This document shows positions 46,918 through 56,051 of a DNA stretch of 64,000 nucleotides, piece by piece; position 1 is the stretch's first letter; each line of letters begins with the position of its first letter. Under the pieces are notes generated by a model. That model searched no databases and had not been told where the DNA came from. It worked only from the letters and a program-made list of their open reading frames with translations. The position numbers were made by a program, and so were the translations under genes. The stretch is from Candidatus Nitrotoga sp. AM1P (GTDB lineage: Bacteria; Pseudomonadota; Gammaproteobacteria; Burkholderiales; Gallionellaceae): assembly GCF_013168275.1 (NCBI RefSeq), contig NZ_AP019547.1, forward strand, positions 868,001 through 932,000. Reading direction: 5' to 3'.

Positions 46918-46933
46918 TGGCACGAATAATGCT
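46918..46933 (+). promoter_or_regulatory. Sigma-54 (-24/-12) promoter of the PEP-CTERM gene
   Basis: TGGCACGAATAATGCT matches TGGCACG-N4-(T)TGCW with correct GG-to-GC spacing. It ends about 100 bp before the ATG of the PEP-CTERM protein gene. Confidence 0.82.
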
Positions 46934-47035
46934 TTATTCTTTAATAAGTTTGATACGATGGGGTAAATGTTAAAAGACCATCATGTCCGACCAAACAGCA
47001 TAACGAACCTTTTTAAGATTTATTGGAGAATTAAC

Positions 47036-47914
47036 ATGAAAACAATCACAAAAACTCTTGTAGCGCTGACTATGGCATCCGGCTTGGCATTTGGCGGGAC
47101 TGCAAATGCCACAACGCTAACTAACTGGTTTATAGATACAGATGGTCCTGGTGCCAATAATGCTGCTACCCTTGTTTTCGATTACGCAGATTTAGTTGGT
47201 ACTGCGTATGTTAAAAACACGTTCACTTCTGCAACTACATTCAATTTTAATGAAGCTGGTAGGTTCCAAATCAGTACGACTGATGGTGGAGCAATTTCAG
47301 GCGGTATTGATCTCAATCCTACTTTGAATGCTACTTTTATTGGTACTGGCACGGGGACTACGGGTGGCCTTTTGACTTTTAATGCTGGCGGCACGCTTAA
47401 TGTATACAATTCCTTAGCTGCCCAAATTGCCTCGTTAAGTTTGGTATCCGGTAGCGCCAACCTGCAAGCAAACAGCACATTACCAAATGGCACGGTGTCG
47501 CTCATTTTTAAAGCGACCTCCATAGCAAGCGGTTATTTCTTTAACAGTTCAATGATCGATTTAGCCACTCTTGTAGGTAGTGGTTTGGTCTTCGGTTTTG
47601 ATACTACCAACGCTATCAGCCTAGCCGGAACGTGCGTTGGTAAGGCAGATTCCGCGATTTGTAGTGGTGGCAAGAGGATTGTTAATGCTGGCTTAATAAG
47701 CGACTATAACACTGCATTCAACCCTGATGTAGGTCCAAACCCCGTCTTGTCGAACGATACCACTGACCTCTATATTTCGAATAATGGCCAACATCGTTTT
47801 TCTGTTCCAGAGCCAGGCTCACTGGCTTTGATCGGGCTGGGTTTAGTAGGTCTGGCTATCTCGCTTCGCCGTCGCAACGCACACCAGAGCCGCAATGTGT
47901 ACCTTATGGGCTAA
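47036..47914 (+). CDS. PEP-CTERM sorting-domain surface protein
   Basis: A 292-residue exported protein with an N-terminal signal peptide (cleavage after TANA), a low-complexity beta-rich body, and a C-terminal PEP-CTERM tail: VPEPGSLALIGLGLVGLA then a basic cluster LRRR. The tail directs handling by an exosortase. It may resemble the floc-associated PepA group, though I am not certain. The ATG at 47036 has a GGAG site; 46967 is an upstream extension without support. A sigma-54 promoter and enhancer motif precede it and a terminator follows. Confidence 0.9.
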   Translation: MKTITKTLVALTMASGLAFGGTANATTLTNWFIDTDGPGANNAATLVFDYADLVGTAYVKNTFTSATTFNFNEAGRFQISTTDGGAISGGIDLNPTLNATFIGTGTGTTGGLLTFNAGGTLNVYNSLAAQIASLSLVSGSANLQANSTLPNGTVSLIFKATSIASGYFFNSSMIDLATLVGSGLVFGFDTTNAISLAGTCVGKADSAICSGGKRIVNAGLISDYNTAFNPDVGPNPVLSNDTTDLYISNNGQHRFSVPEPGSLALIGLGLVGLAISLRRRNAHQSRNVYLMG

Positions 47915-48019
47915 TGATGAGTACGGTTTAAACGCTACAACAGCAGTAGCTTAAAAATTAAGCCCCATGGCAATATAGCTTTAGCAAAGGGGAATGCTTC
48001 ATTAATTGAGTAGGATATA

Positions 48020-48058
48020 AATCCCTCTAGCAGAAAAGCTAGAGGGATTATCATTTTT
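48020..48058 (+). terminator. Intrinsic terminator of the PEP-CTERM gene
   Basis: A perfect 12-bp stem (AATCCCTCTAGC / GCTAGAGGGATT) with loop AGAAAA is followed by ATCATTTTT. Confidence 0.85.
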
Positions 48059-48112
48059 GGTTTAAATTTTTCCGTAGCAAACCTAGCTGGAAGAAAAAAG
48101 AGGGCGGAGCAT

Positions 48113-48333
48113 AAAAACGAAATCGAGTTGTTTTACCTGCCCAGCTACAGTCCGGAGCTAAACCTAGAAGAGAGGCTTAATGCTGACTTGAAGTACGCCA
48201 TTATTCAAAGGTTCCGGTACGCAACAAGGACAAGCTGAACGTCACAACAACCGGGCACGTGCAGACATTGGAGAAATCACCCGAGCGTGTCAAAGAATAC
48301 TTTCAGGATGCTCGCGTGAAATATGCAGCATGA
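48113..48333 (+). pseudogene. IS630-family transposase C-terminal remnant (frame-shifted)
   Basis: The first frame reads KNEIELFYLPSYSPELNLEE then RLNADLKYAI, the hallmark C-terminal DDE region of IS630 transposases. After a frame change near 48205, KVPVRNKDKLN and LEKSPERVKEYFQDARVKYA continue the same family to the TGA at 48331. The N-terminal two thirds are absent. Confidence 0.75.
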
Positions 48334-48348
48334 AACTTCAACCGGCCG

Positions 48349-48772
48349 GATCAATACCATCTGCTTATCGAGACATCGGGGAAACACCTGTCACTGGGGT
48401 GCGGTAGCTGAATGGCGTCTATACCCAGTGCTTCAACCGTCGTCACGGGCGTAAGGGCATTTCTTTCCAAAGCAATTACTGGATCGTAACAGTTGTCTGC
48501 TAGAGTTGTGCCGCTATATTGTGTTAAACCCGATACGCGTCACCATGGTAAAGCATATTGAACACTACTCGTGGAGTCGCTACCTGACAACGGTAGGATT
48601 GACTGATTACCCGGACTAGCTCAACACGGGCTGACTGCTGTAGCACTTTGGCCAGCGAAACCCAGCAGTACTACGCCAATTTCATTGATAAAAACGTGTG
48701 AGCCAATTGCCCCTATGGTCGGCAGTGAGAGGCCAGTCGCTATTGGGCACGGAAGCCTTCGAGGAAGTGTAA
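48349..48772 (+). pseudogene. REP-associated tyrosine transposase (TnpA_REP/RAYT) remnant
   Basis: Broken frames read DQYHLLIETSGKHLSL, then LNGVYTQCFNRRHGR, then LLELCRYIVLNPIRV, YSWSRYLTTVGL, and finally LLGTEAFEEV. In order these match the Y1 transposase of the COG1943 (RAYT) family, interrupted by several stops and shifts. It lies 15 bp after the IS630 remnant. Confidence 0.7.
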
Positions 48773-49076
48773 AGTTTTTCAACATCACTTTAATAAAGCA
48801 CTCCCCAGTAAACTACGGGTATAAACTACGCTCTTCAATCAGTTTTCGTCCCAAGATGTAGGGAATTGAACCAACTGAGACTAAGCTAAACTAAATTTAG
48901 CTACCGGAGTAAAGAACTATCCATATATGCCGAACATAAATAAGTCGCTTATTAATAAGCCAACGCGTTGAGATAATAATAATGCCTATCAAACCAGCCT
49001 GAAATCAGGCAGGCTGGTTTCAACATTACCAACTCTTGAGTAATTTCCAGACGTCTGATTAGCTAAAGAGGTATAC
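48773..49076. other. Spacer upstream of the RND gene, with a hairpin
   Basis: About 300 bp. A 10-bp stem AACCAGCCTG / CAGGCTGGTT (48992-49019) with an 8-nt loop lies 58 bp upstream of the RND start. It lacks a T-run, so it may be a weak terminator or a leader structure. Nothing else could be supported. Confidence 0.45.
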
Positions 49077-52000
49077 ATGCAGCGCTATATAGAATGGATT
49101 ATTCGCTACCGGTTCGTAGTCATTGCTTTGACGTTAGTAATCACCATTGCGGCAGTCATTCAGGCAAAAAATCTAAAGATCATTATTGATCCTAATACCA
49201 TGCTTCCCCAATCTCATCCCTATGTGACGACGAGCAACCAGGTTGAAAAGATTTTTGGGTCGAAGTATGTTGTTATGATAGGGGTTACTCCAAAAGAGGG
49301 CGATATCTATCAGCCTGCCGTGTTAGAAAAAATTCAGCATATGACGGCAGCTTTTCTCCAAACACCCGGCATAGTTAAAGAAAATCTGCTGAGTCTTTCC
49401 TCAAAGCGGGCCAAAAATATTGTTGGTACGGCAGAAGGCATGGAAGTCAAACAACTTATGCCGAACGCCCCAACTACAGTCGCGGAATTGACAGAACTGC
49501 GCCGGGCGGTTGCAAAAAACCCTGTGTATATTAATTCTATTGTATCTACAAATGGGAAAACGGCAGCCATCCTCGTGGAATTTAAAGACGAGCCGGGAGG
49601 TTTCCGAGCTATCATGAACAAGGTGGAGGCCATCGTTGAGCGTGAGCGAGACCCGCGGTTTGAAATCAACGTGGGCGGATTGCCAAGTTTTCTCGCCAGC
49701 ATAGAAACTTACTCAGAGCGCATGGCATTTCTCTTTCCAATTGCCATTCTGATTTTGGGGTTGGTACTTTTTGAAGCGTTCCGAACAAAACAAGGACTTA
49801 TTTTGCCGCTGGCTACAGCAATTCTTGCTGTAGCTTGGGGGGTCGGTGTGATGGGAGCTTTGGGTATTCCGATGGATGTATTTAATTCCGCCACCCCCAT
49901 CTTGATCCTGGCGGTGGCAACAGGTCATGCGGTGCAGATGCTTAAGCGTTATTACGAAGAGTATTTTCGCTTGCGTGAAACAACAGATCTTTCCCTCAAA
50001 GACGCGAATAATCAAGCAGTCATTGCCTCTCTTGTCCGCGTTGGACCTGTCATGATAGCTGCTGGAGTGGTCGCCTCATTGGGTTTTTTTTCCCTGGTAG
50101 TGTTTAAAATCAGCACGGTACGCACTTTCGGGATTTTTACCGCCATTGGAGTGCTAGCTGCCTTGGTTCTGGAAATGACTTTTATCCCGGCGTTACGTTC
50201 AATTCTTTCACCACCCAGTGATGCTGAAAGAAAGCGCGAGAAGAATAGGCGGATCTGGGACAAAGCGACGGGAGCGATAGCAAACTGGGTAACTGGTCCC
50301 AACCGACGCAGGCTGTACAGTGGTGTTTTGCTCTTAATAATTGTTGCCATGATTGGTATGGACAGGGTAGAGATGGATAACTCTATCAAAAGTTATTTCT
50401 CACCTGACCTGGTTTTCGAAAAAGACGATAAGGCGTTAAATGAACACCTAGGCGGTACTAATACGCTGTATTTGCTGGTTGAAGGCGCAAGCGACGACGC
50501 CATTAAAAACCCAAAAACACTTCAGGCGATGGAGGATCTGCAACGTTTTCTTGAAAACCAGCCCTATGTCGGCAAGACTGTTTCATTAGCCGATTTTATC
50601 AAGCGCATGAATCAAGCTATGCATGGCGATGATCCCGCTTATTTCAAAATTCCGGAAAGCCAGGAATTGATATCTCAATATTTACTGCTCTATTCGATGT
50701 CTGGTGAACCGAGCGATTTTGATTCCTATGTTGATTATGGATATCGCTCTGCCAATCTGACGGTATTTCTGAAAACAGACAGCAGCGCCTACATAGAAAA
50801 ACTGGTCGAAAAAATTAATGCGTTCACAGTGGCGAATTTTGATAAAAATGTGCATATCGGTATCGGTGGCAGCGTACCGCAAGGTGCGGCACTGAATGAA
50901 GTCATGGTTTACGGGAAGATACTTAACATCCTGCAAATCGCCGTTGTTGTTTTCATTATTTCAAGCCTGATTTTCCGATCCTTGGTGGCCGGGATACTGG
51001 TTCTTCTTCCTCTTGTGGCTGCTGTTCTGACTAACTTTGGTCTTATGGGATGGAGTGGGATCCCGTTAAACACTTCAACTTCGCTTATCTCGGCAATGGC
51101 AGTGGGGATTGGGGCAGATTACGCAATCTATCTAATCTATCGGTTACGCGAAGAACTCATGATGGGAGTTGACGAAATCACTGCTGTGCGGAACGTTATC
51201 GCAACAGCTGGCCAGGCAATCCTGTTTGTTGCGATCGCGGTTTCAGCTGGTTATGGGGTACTCTTGTTATCATTCGGCTTCAATCTACACAAGTGGCTGG
51301 CCATCCTGGTTGCTGCGGCTATGATCATGAGTTCGCTGTCTGCACTGCTGCTTATTCCCGCACTTATTCTTACATTTCGCCCAAATTTTATTTTCAGGAG
51401 AATTGCTGTGAAAAATACCCCACTGATTGCTTCTATCACTGTATTGTCACTAACCTTAGGCTTATCAATGCAGCCCCACAATGTCTGGGCAGCCGAATCC
51501 GACCTCACGCAGATCATGGAAAAGAATTTCGTCGTTTCCAAGGTTTTGGATTCAGTGGCTAATGCCACGTTTACCCTAATCAATAAGACCGAGCAGGAAC
51601 GGATTCGAAAGACTTTTGGCACGACCAAGCTTCAGGGAATCGGGAACGATACTATGCGTATGACGCGGTTCTTGTCACCACCGGATGTGAAAGGAACGGT
51701 GTCGCTGCTGATTGAACATGCCGATAAGGATGATGACATCTGGATTTATTTACCCGCGCTAAAAAAGGTACGACGCCTTGTTTCTAACAACAAAAAAGAT
51801 AGTTTTATGGGCACGGATTTTACTTATGCCGATGTAATTGGTTATAAAGTAGGCGAATGGAGTTATAAGCTGCTGAAAGAGGAGCTGGTAGACGGGCAGC
51901 CCTGTTATGTCGTCGAAGCATTACCCAAAAATGACGCCATTAAAACCAGCAATGGTTACTCGAAACGCATCGGCTGGCTACGTAAGGACAATCTGATGGC

Positions 52001-52223
52001 AGTAAAAATGGAATATTGGGATGAGGCAGGACAGATGTTGAAAACCTCGACTTACACCGATATTCAATTGGTAGACCAGAAGCGGGGCAAGTGGCAAGCC
52101 ATGCGCCTTGAAGCAAGCAACGTCCAGACCGGTCACCGCACGGTGATTAAATTTGATAACTTCAAGGCGAACCAGCAGGTAAAAGATGAGTTCTTTACTA
52201 CACGGTACATGGAAAAAGAATAA
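49077..52223 (+). CDS. RND-superfamily exporter (MMPL/COG1033) fused to a LolA-like lipoprotein-sorting domain
   Basis: A 1048-residue open frame. Residues 1-~775 form a COG1033-type RND transporter with two large periplasmic loops and about 12 helices. Recognisable segments are FNSATPILILAVATGHAVQM and SAMAVGIGADYAIYLIYRL. Residues 778-1048 look like a separate protein: a signal peptide (KNTPLIASITVLSLTLGLSM, cleavage near VWAAES) and a PF17131-like outer-membrane lipoprotein-sorting domain (DDDIWIYLPALKKVRRL, FMGTDFTYADV). A GTG at 51408 with an AGGAG site marks this boundary, so the C-terminal part may also be made alone. The barrel gene overlaps the stop by 1 bp. Confidence 0.87.
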   Translation: MQRYIEWIIRYRFVVIALTLVITIAAVIQAKNLKIIIDPNTMLPQSHPYVTTSNQVEKIFGSKYVVMIGVTPKEGDIYQPAVLEKIQHMTAAFLQTPGIVKENLLSLSSKRAKNIVGTAEGMEVKQLMPNAPTTVAELTELRRAVAKNPVYINSIVSTNGKTAAILVEFKDEPGGFRAIMNKVEAIVERERDPRFEINVGGLPSFLASIETYSERMAFLFPIAILILGLVLFEAFRTKQGLILPLATAILAVAWGVGVMGALGIPMDVFNSATPILILAVATGHAVQMLKRYYEEYFRLRETTDLSLKDANNQAVIASLVRVGPVMIAAGVVASLGFFSLVVFKISTVRTFGIFTAIGVLAALVLEMTFIPALRSILSPPSDAERKREKNRRIWDKATGAIANWVTGPNRRRLYSGVLLLIIVAMIGMDRVEMDNSIKSYFSPDLVFEKDDKALNEHLGGTNTLYLLVEGASDDAIKNPKTLQAMEDLQRFLENQPYVGKTVSLADFIKRMNQAMHGDDPAYFKIPESQELISQYLLLYSMSGEPSDFDSYVDYGYRSANLTVFLKTDSSAYIEKLVEKINAFTVANFDKNVHIGIGGSVPQGAALNEVMVYGKILNILQIAVVVFIISSLIFRSLVAGILVLLPLVAAVLTNFGLMGWSGIPLNTSTSLISAMAVGIGADYAIYLIYRLREELMMGVDEITAVRNVIATAGQAILFVAIAVSAGYGVLLLSFGFNLHKWLAILVAAAMIMSSLSALLLIPALILTFRPNFIFRRIAVKNTPLIASITVLSLTLGLSMQPHNVWAAESDLTQIMEKNFVVSKVLDSVANATFTLINKTEQERIRKTFGTTKLQGIGNDTMRMTRFLSPPDVKGTVSLLIEHADKDDDIWIYLPALKKVRRLVSNNKKDSFMGTDFTYADVIGYKVGEWSYKLLKEELVDGQPCYVVEALPKNDAIKTSNGYSKRIGWLRKDNLMAVKMEYWDEAGQMLKTSTYTDIQLVDQKRGKWQAMRLEASNVQTGHRTVIKFDNFKANQQVKDEFFTTRYMEKE
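51391..51410 (+). promoter_or_regulatory. Internal ribosome-binding site and GTG start inside the RND-LolA frame
   Basis: CAGGAG lies 8 bp upstream of GTG 51408-51410 (residue 778 of the long frame). Initiation here would yield a 271-residue protein starting with a classic signal peptide. In many genomes the two parts are separate adjacent genes. Confidence 0.55.
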
Positions 52224-53878
52224 TGCTGCAAATGGGCATTAGTATTTCCTGCTACACAAAGCGCGCTCTATCATTGGCAATTATCTTTGCATCGCTCAGC
52301 ACACAGCTGGCTCATGCATTGATCATAGGTGAAATCGAAATGATCAGCAGGGAAGGAGAACCACTACTCGCGTATGTTCAGATATCCCCTTCAAATCCTG
52401 ACGAAAAAATAACTACCGACTGCTTTTCCTTGGTTAAGCCAAGGATCACTTCCGGACAAGATGAGCCAGACTTGTCCACTGCAAGCTTGGAGCTGGAAGG
52501 AGACAGAAACATTGGCCAACGAATCAAAATTTCTACAGCGACTCCAATCAATGCGCGCTTGCTGACGCTCCCGCTAAAAGCGCACTGTGTCCCACATGAT
52601 CTAATTATCCGCGAATTCAACCTCGAACTGAAACCGGCGCCAAATACTTTATTCCCACAGGCAGAGAGTTTCTCAACGCCAGCGGAGAAAGTAGATGTAA
52701 ATCTTTTACAAAAACCGGAACTGAATGGTTCGATTCGAGCGGGATATTTCAGTTCATCACGCAAGCTGGATGGGAAAAACGATTTAGGTACCGGCTCGAT
52801 ATGGCTTAAAGCTACGCAAAATATCGGAGAAGATATTTCCGTGGTTGCTCAGGGATGGGTTCGTAACGACGAAACTTTCAGAGCAGACGCGGATTCAAAA
52901 AAATTACAAGAGGGATATATAAAATTCAGTACTGGAAATATGGATTATCGAATTGGCAGACAAATCATAGCATGGGGGCGGGCAGATCGCTTGAATCCAA
53001 CCGATAATCTGACACCACGAAACTTCACTCTGCTAACGCCTGAGGAAGATGATCAGAGACTAGGATCATTGGCAGCGAAAGTAACTTATCACTCACATGA
53101 AAATTCACTGACCGGCATATGGCTCCCCGGTATGGATCCCCATATTTTCCCTGTCGCTGCGACACCAGGCATTTTTTTTACTCAACATATCCCCCATACC
53201 AACCGGGTTGCGCTCAAATTTGATCACAGCGGGGGGAATGTGGATTGGTCAGCTTCTTACTATAGTGGGTTAGATCTGACTCCTGACATCGCGATTGGAG
53301 CGACAACCCCGTCTAGAACAAATGTAATATTCGATCACAATCGCATCCGCGTATTGGGAATGGATGCCGCTACGGCCATTGGCCGCTATGGATTGCGTGC
53401 TGAAGCCGCATATACTTGGACAGCAAATACCGGTGAGAACGACTTCCTTATAAAGAAGCCGTTTCTCTATATGGTGATGGGCGGTGACAGAACTTTCTTC
53501 GACTACCTTAACATCAATATTCAATATTACCTTCGCCATGTTACAAATTATTCCGACCCGCAAGCAATAACAAACCCTCTCCTGCGACCAGTCGCAATTC
53601 AAACAGCCGCACTATGGAACCAGTTCAGCCGTTCTCAGCATGGGGTAAGTGTCCGGGTCAGCAACAAATGGTTTAATGAAACACTGGAAGGCGAAATCGC
53701 TGCTGTCGGCTCTTTTGGACAGAGCAATTATTTCATAAGGCCTAAACTGGTCTATGCCTTTAGTGACAACGTGAAAGGATCGCTTGGCCTGGATATTTAT
53801 CGAGGAGAAAGCAACACGTTCTTCGGTCGGCTGCGAGATAACTCATTGTTATTCGCAGAAATGAAATACGGCTTCTGA
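52223..53878 (+). CDS. Outer-membrane beta-barrel protein with FimV-like N-terminal domain
   Basis: A 551-residue exported protein. After a signal peptide (cleavage near AHA), residues ~33-135 read GEIEMISREGEPLLAYVQIS ... IKISTATPINARLLTLPLKA ... IIREFNLELKPAP, which has the layout of the FimV N-terminal region (GxxxxxSALGQPLRAEI ... REYTFLLDP). The rest (from ~165) is an amphipathic barrel of the DUF1302-like type (RIGRQIIAWGRADRLNPTD) with terminal phenylalanine. Coupled by TAATG to the RND-LolA gene, so it is probably the outer-membrane part of the same export route. Confidence 0.72.
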   Translation: MLQMGISISCYTKRALSLAIIFASLSTQLAHALIIGEIEMISREGEPLLAYVQISPSNPDEKITTDCFSLVKPRITSGQDEPDLSTASLELEGDRNIGQRIKISTATPINARLLTLPLKAHCVPHDLIIREFNLELKPAPNTLFPQAESFSTPAEKVDVNLLQKPELNGSIRAGYFSSSRKLDGKNDLGTGSIWLKATQNIGEDISVVAQGWVRNDETFRADADSKKLQEGYIKFSTGNMDYRIGRQIIAWGRADRLNPTDNLTPRNFTLLTPEEDDQRLGSLAAKVTYHSHENSLTGIWLPGMDPHIFPVAATPGIFFTQHIPHTNRVALKFDHSGGNVDWSASYYSGLDLTPDIAIGATTPSRTNVIFDHNRIRVLGMDAATAIGRYGLRAEAAYTWTANTGENDFLIKKPFLYMVMGGDRTFFDYLNINIQYYLRHVTNYSDPQAITNPLLRPVAIQTAALWNQFSRSQHGVSVRVSNKWFNETLEGEIAAVGSFGQSNYFIRPKLVYAFSDNVKGSLGLDIYRGESNTFFGRLRDNSLLFAEMKYGF

Positions 53879-53900
53879 TTGAACAAGGAATATACAAATC

Positions 53901-54710
53901 TTAAAGCTCCCCAAGTGGAGCAACTTTCTGTGATGATGGTATATCGCCTGATGGTTTAGCCATCTTGCGTTCCATTCGCTGACTGTGATGTTGCAAATTA
54001 TCACTCAATTGGCTGATAATTTCTGAAGCTGCACTAATAATTTGATTTGAGCCGAATCCTCCTCGGGCCATTTCTTTGTAGAAAGATTTTGCAAATATTT
54101 TCGCTACTTGATCAGGATTGTGAAAAACGCTACCCAAAGATGCACCCATATTATTTTGGGCTTCCTGGGCTAGCGCCAGTTGGGCAAAGCGCGAATTCAG
54201 AATACTCTGCAATTGGATTGACTGAATCGATTTACCGATGAATAAAGCAACCACATTAAGAAGATTCAAGTCAACCAACTGAAATGCACAATTGCCCATG
54301 TGACCACTTATATTAACTACACCTATAATGTGCCCACCAATGGTTATAGGCGAGGAAATCAGACTTTTACCTGGTTCACTTGCACGTCGAGCCAATTTGG
54401 CGAACTCCGAATGGTTAATATCTTCAATCAACAATGATTGCCCAGTTGCAATCACATAGCCAGCAATCCCGTCGCCCTTCCCTATCAACTCTTTATACGC
54501 TGCTGCCGGCAGCGGGCCGTAACTAGCGCACACACTCATAAGTAAATTATCGGATTTATTATCATTGAGCAGCATGATTGAGCAATTTATGGCGCTCAAT
54601 ATTTTTGCCGTCATTTCAGCTAGTTGTGCAAGGTTGTCATTGAGGTTCCCCTTCTCTAAAAAATTAGACAAATCCTGAAGCTTGATCAATGAAGTCTCTA
54701 CATCACTCAT
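53901..54710 (-). CDS. GAF-domain protein
   Basis: A 269-residue soluble protein with a GAF domain at about 20-175 (ILSAINCSIMLLND, GKGDGIAGYVIATGQSLLIE, SSPITIGGHIIGVVNIS) and a helical C-terminal region, possibly a coiled coil. No output domain is visible, so it may regulate a partner. I choose the ATG at 54710 (AAGGA site) over 54755. It is the most distal gene of the HPr-rel-A type cluster and may not belong to that system. Confidence 0.8.
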   Translation of the reverse strand: MSDVETSLIKLQDLSNFLEKGNLNDNLAQLAEMTAKILSAINCSIMLLNDNKSDNLLMSVCASYGPLPAAAYKELIGKGDGIAGYVIATGQSLLIEDINHSEFAKLARRASEPGKSLISSPITIGGHIIGVVNISGHMGNCAFQLVDLNLLNVVALFIGKSIQSIQLQSILNSRFAQLALAQEAQNNMGASLGSVFHNPDQVAKIFAKSFYKEMARGGFGSNQIISAASEIISQLSDNLQHHSQRMERKMAKPSGDIPSSQKVAPLGEL

Positions 54711-54789
54711 TATGAGATTATCCTTATCTTTACTATTAAGCAGTCCAGTAACCAAGTTTTACACAGTAATCAACAGTGCCCGAGACACC

Positions 54790-55884
54790 TCATTCAAGCT
54801 TAGGTGAAATGAAAGCCTTATGGAACAGATGACGCGCAAGAAGCAAAGAAGGCATACGCAACCAGGTTGCGCGTACATAAAGTATCTGTCGAGCTGCACC
54901 GGTCAACCAATCAGAACAGCTCTTGTGGACTGGCATGAGCGCACGTTCAAAAAGCTGATCTGTAAAAATCAAGGTTAATGGGTTGGGACGACCATTTTTG
55001 GCTGCTTCTATCATGTCTAAAGGGATGGGCGTGTTCAAAAAATGGACAGCATAACGTAAGGCATAAAAAAGTGGTCGACTTAACTCAAGTTCCTGTGCTC
55101 GCACGGCTAGATTAGGCCAGAACGCTGGCAAATTGTTGAAATGACGTAACAAACTATCAATATCAACCAAATCCCGAAGACCCTGATCCAGTTGATCATT
55201 ATGGAATAGGTGGACTGCACTATGGAGCACCATGTCGACCGGCGCAAATACCTTTAAATCGTCGTAACCATCAAGTAATTGCGCCGCAGCCAAGAGCTTT
55301 GCCGAATCAGGATGAAGAGCTGCCGTTTCCGGCAAAATCGCATGATGCACGTCGATGACGGTCATCCGTTTAATATGCTGCATAGGGGGCAATTCGTGCA
55401 TCCATGTGCGATAGTAGCGCTGGTCATAGGCATCGTGATGCGTCGCAGCCCAACCATGAAGCATCAAGGCGGCCTCTACAGCATTGAGACTACCTTTAGG
55501 TACTATGATGTCGATATCGGAAAATAATCTCCCTTTAGCAGACGGCAGTTTTGCCATGACATAGGCAGCGCCCTTAAGGAGAATGACCGGCATCCCTATT
55601 TTCGCCAATGCATTTCGAATCTGGGTGATTTCCCAATGAACAGCTTGAATGTGTTTTTCAGAAATTACACGCGACCATTCCAGATGCTCCCGAGGTTTTG
55701 GCGGCACCTGTTCGAGTAAGCCGCGTTCGTCCAATGAAATGCAAATGCGTGCCAACAGATTGGCGCGGCGTGCTTGACGTATGAGTAAATCCCAATCAGT
55801 TAAACTCAGGGAAATTAATGCCTTGGGCTCTCGGAGAGCTTTCAATATTAAATAATTCTGGATCACATTTGTAATATCTGTCAA
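54790..55884 (-). CDS. Nucleotidyltransferase-family protein (PF14907-like)
   Basis: A 364-residue protein with the nucleotidyltransferase catalytic signature (GRLFSDIDIIVPKG, acidic pair D-x-D) preceded by a glycine-lysine turn (ILLKGAAYV) and followed by a helical domain with VIDVHHAILPE. This matches the PF14907 (NTP_transf_5) group that occurs with HprK-related kinase A and PqqD-like proteins. The start is a TTG; no better start with a ribosome-binding site was found. A 167-bp gap separates it from the HprK-like gene upstream. Confidence 0.82.
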   Translation of the reverse strand: MTDITNVIQNYLILKALREPKALISLSLTDWDLLIRQARRANLLARICISLDERGLLEQVPPKPREHLEWSRVISEKHIQAVHWEITQIRNALAKIGMPVILLKGAAYVMAKLPSAKGRLFSDIDIIVPKGSLNAVEAALMLHGWAATHHDAYDQRYYRTWMHELPPMQHIKRMTVIDVHHAILPETAALHPDSAKLLAAAQLLDGYDDLKVFAPVDMVLHSAVHLFHNDQLDQGLRDLVDIDSLLRHFNNLPAFWPNLAVRAQELELSRPLFYALRYAVHFLNTPIPLDMIEAAKNGRPNPLTLIFTDQLFERALMPVHKSCSDWLTGAARQILYVRATWLRMPSLLLARHLFHKAFISPKLE

Positions 55885-56051
55885 AAATAATTAATGTGCT
55901 CTATATAAAATAGAATAGATAATAAACTTTCAACTTCCCGCAGAAGAAAAAATCCATTTACCCTAAAACTCGATCCGCTTCCTTCATAAAGGAAGGCTAG
56001 GAGTAGCTTAATCGTAAATGACTTCTATTTAATATACAGATGATTACTTTC

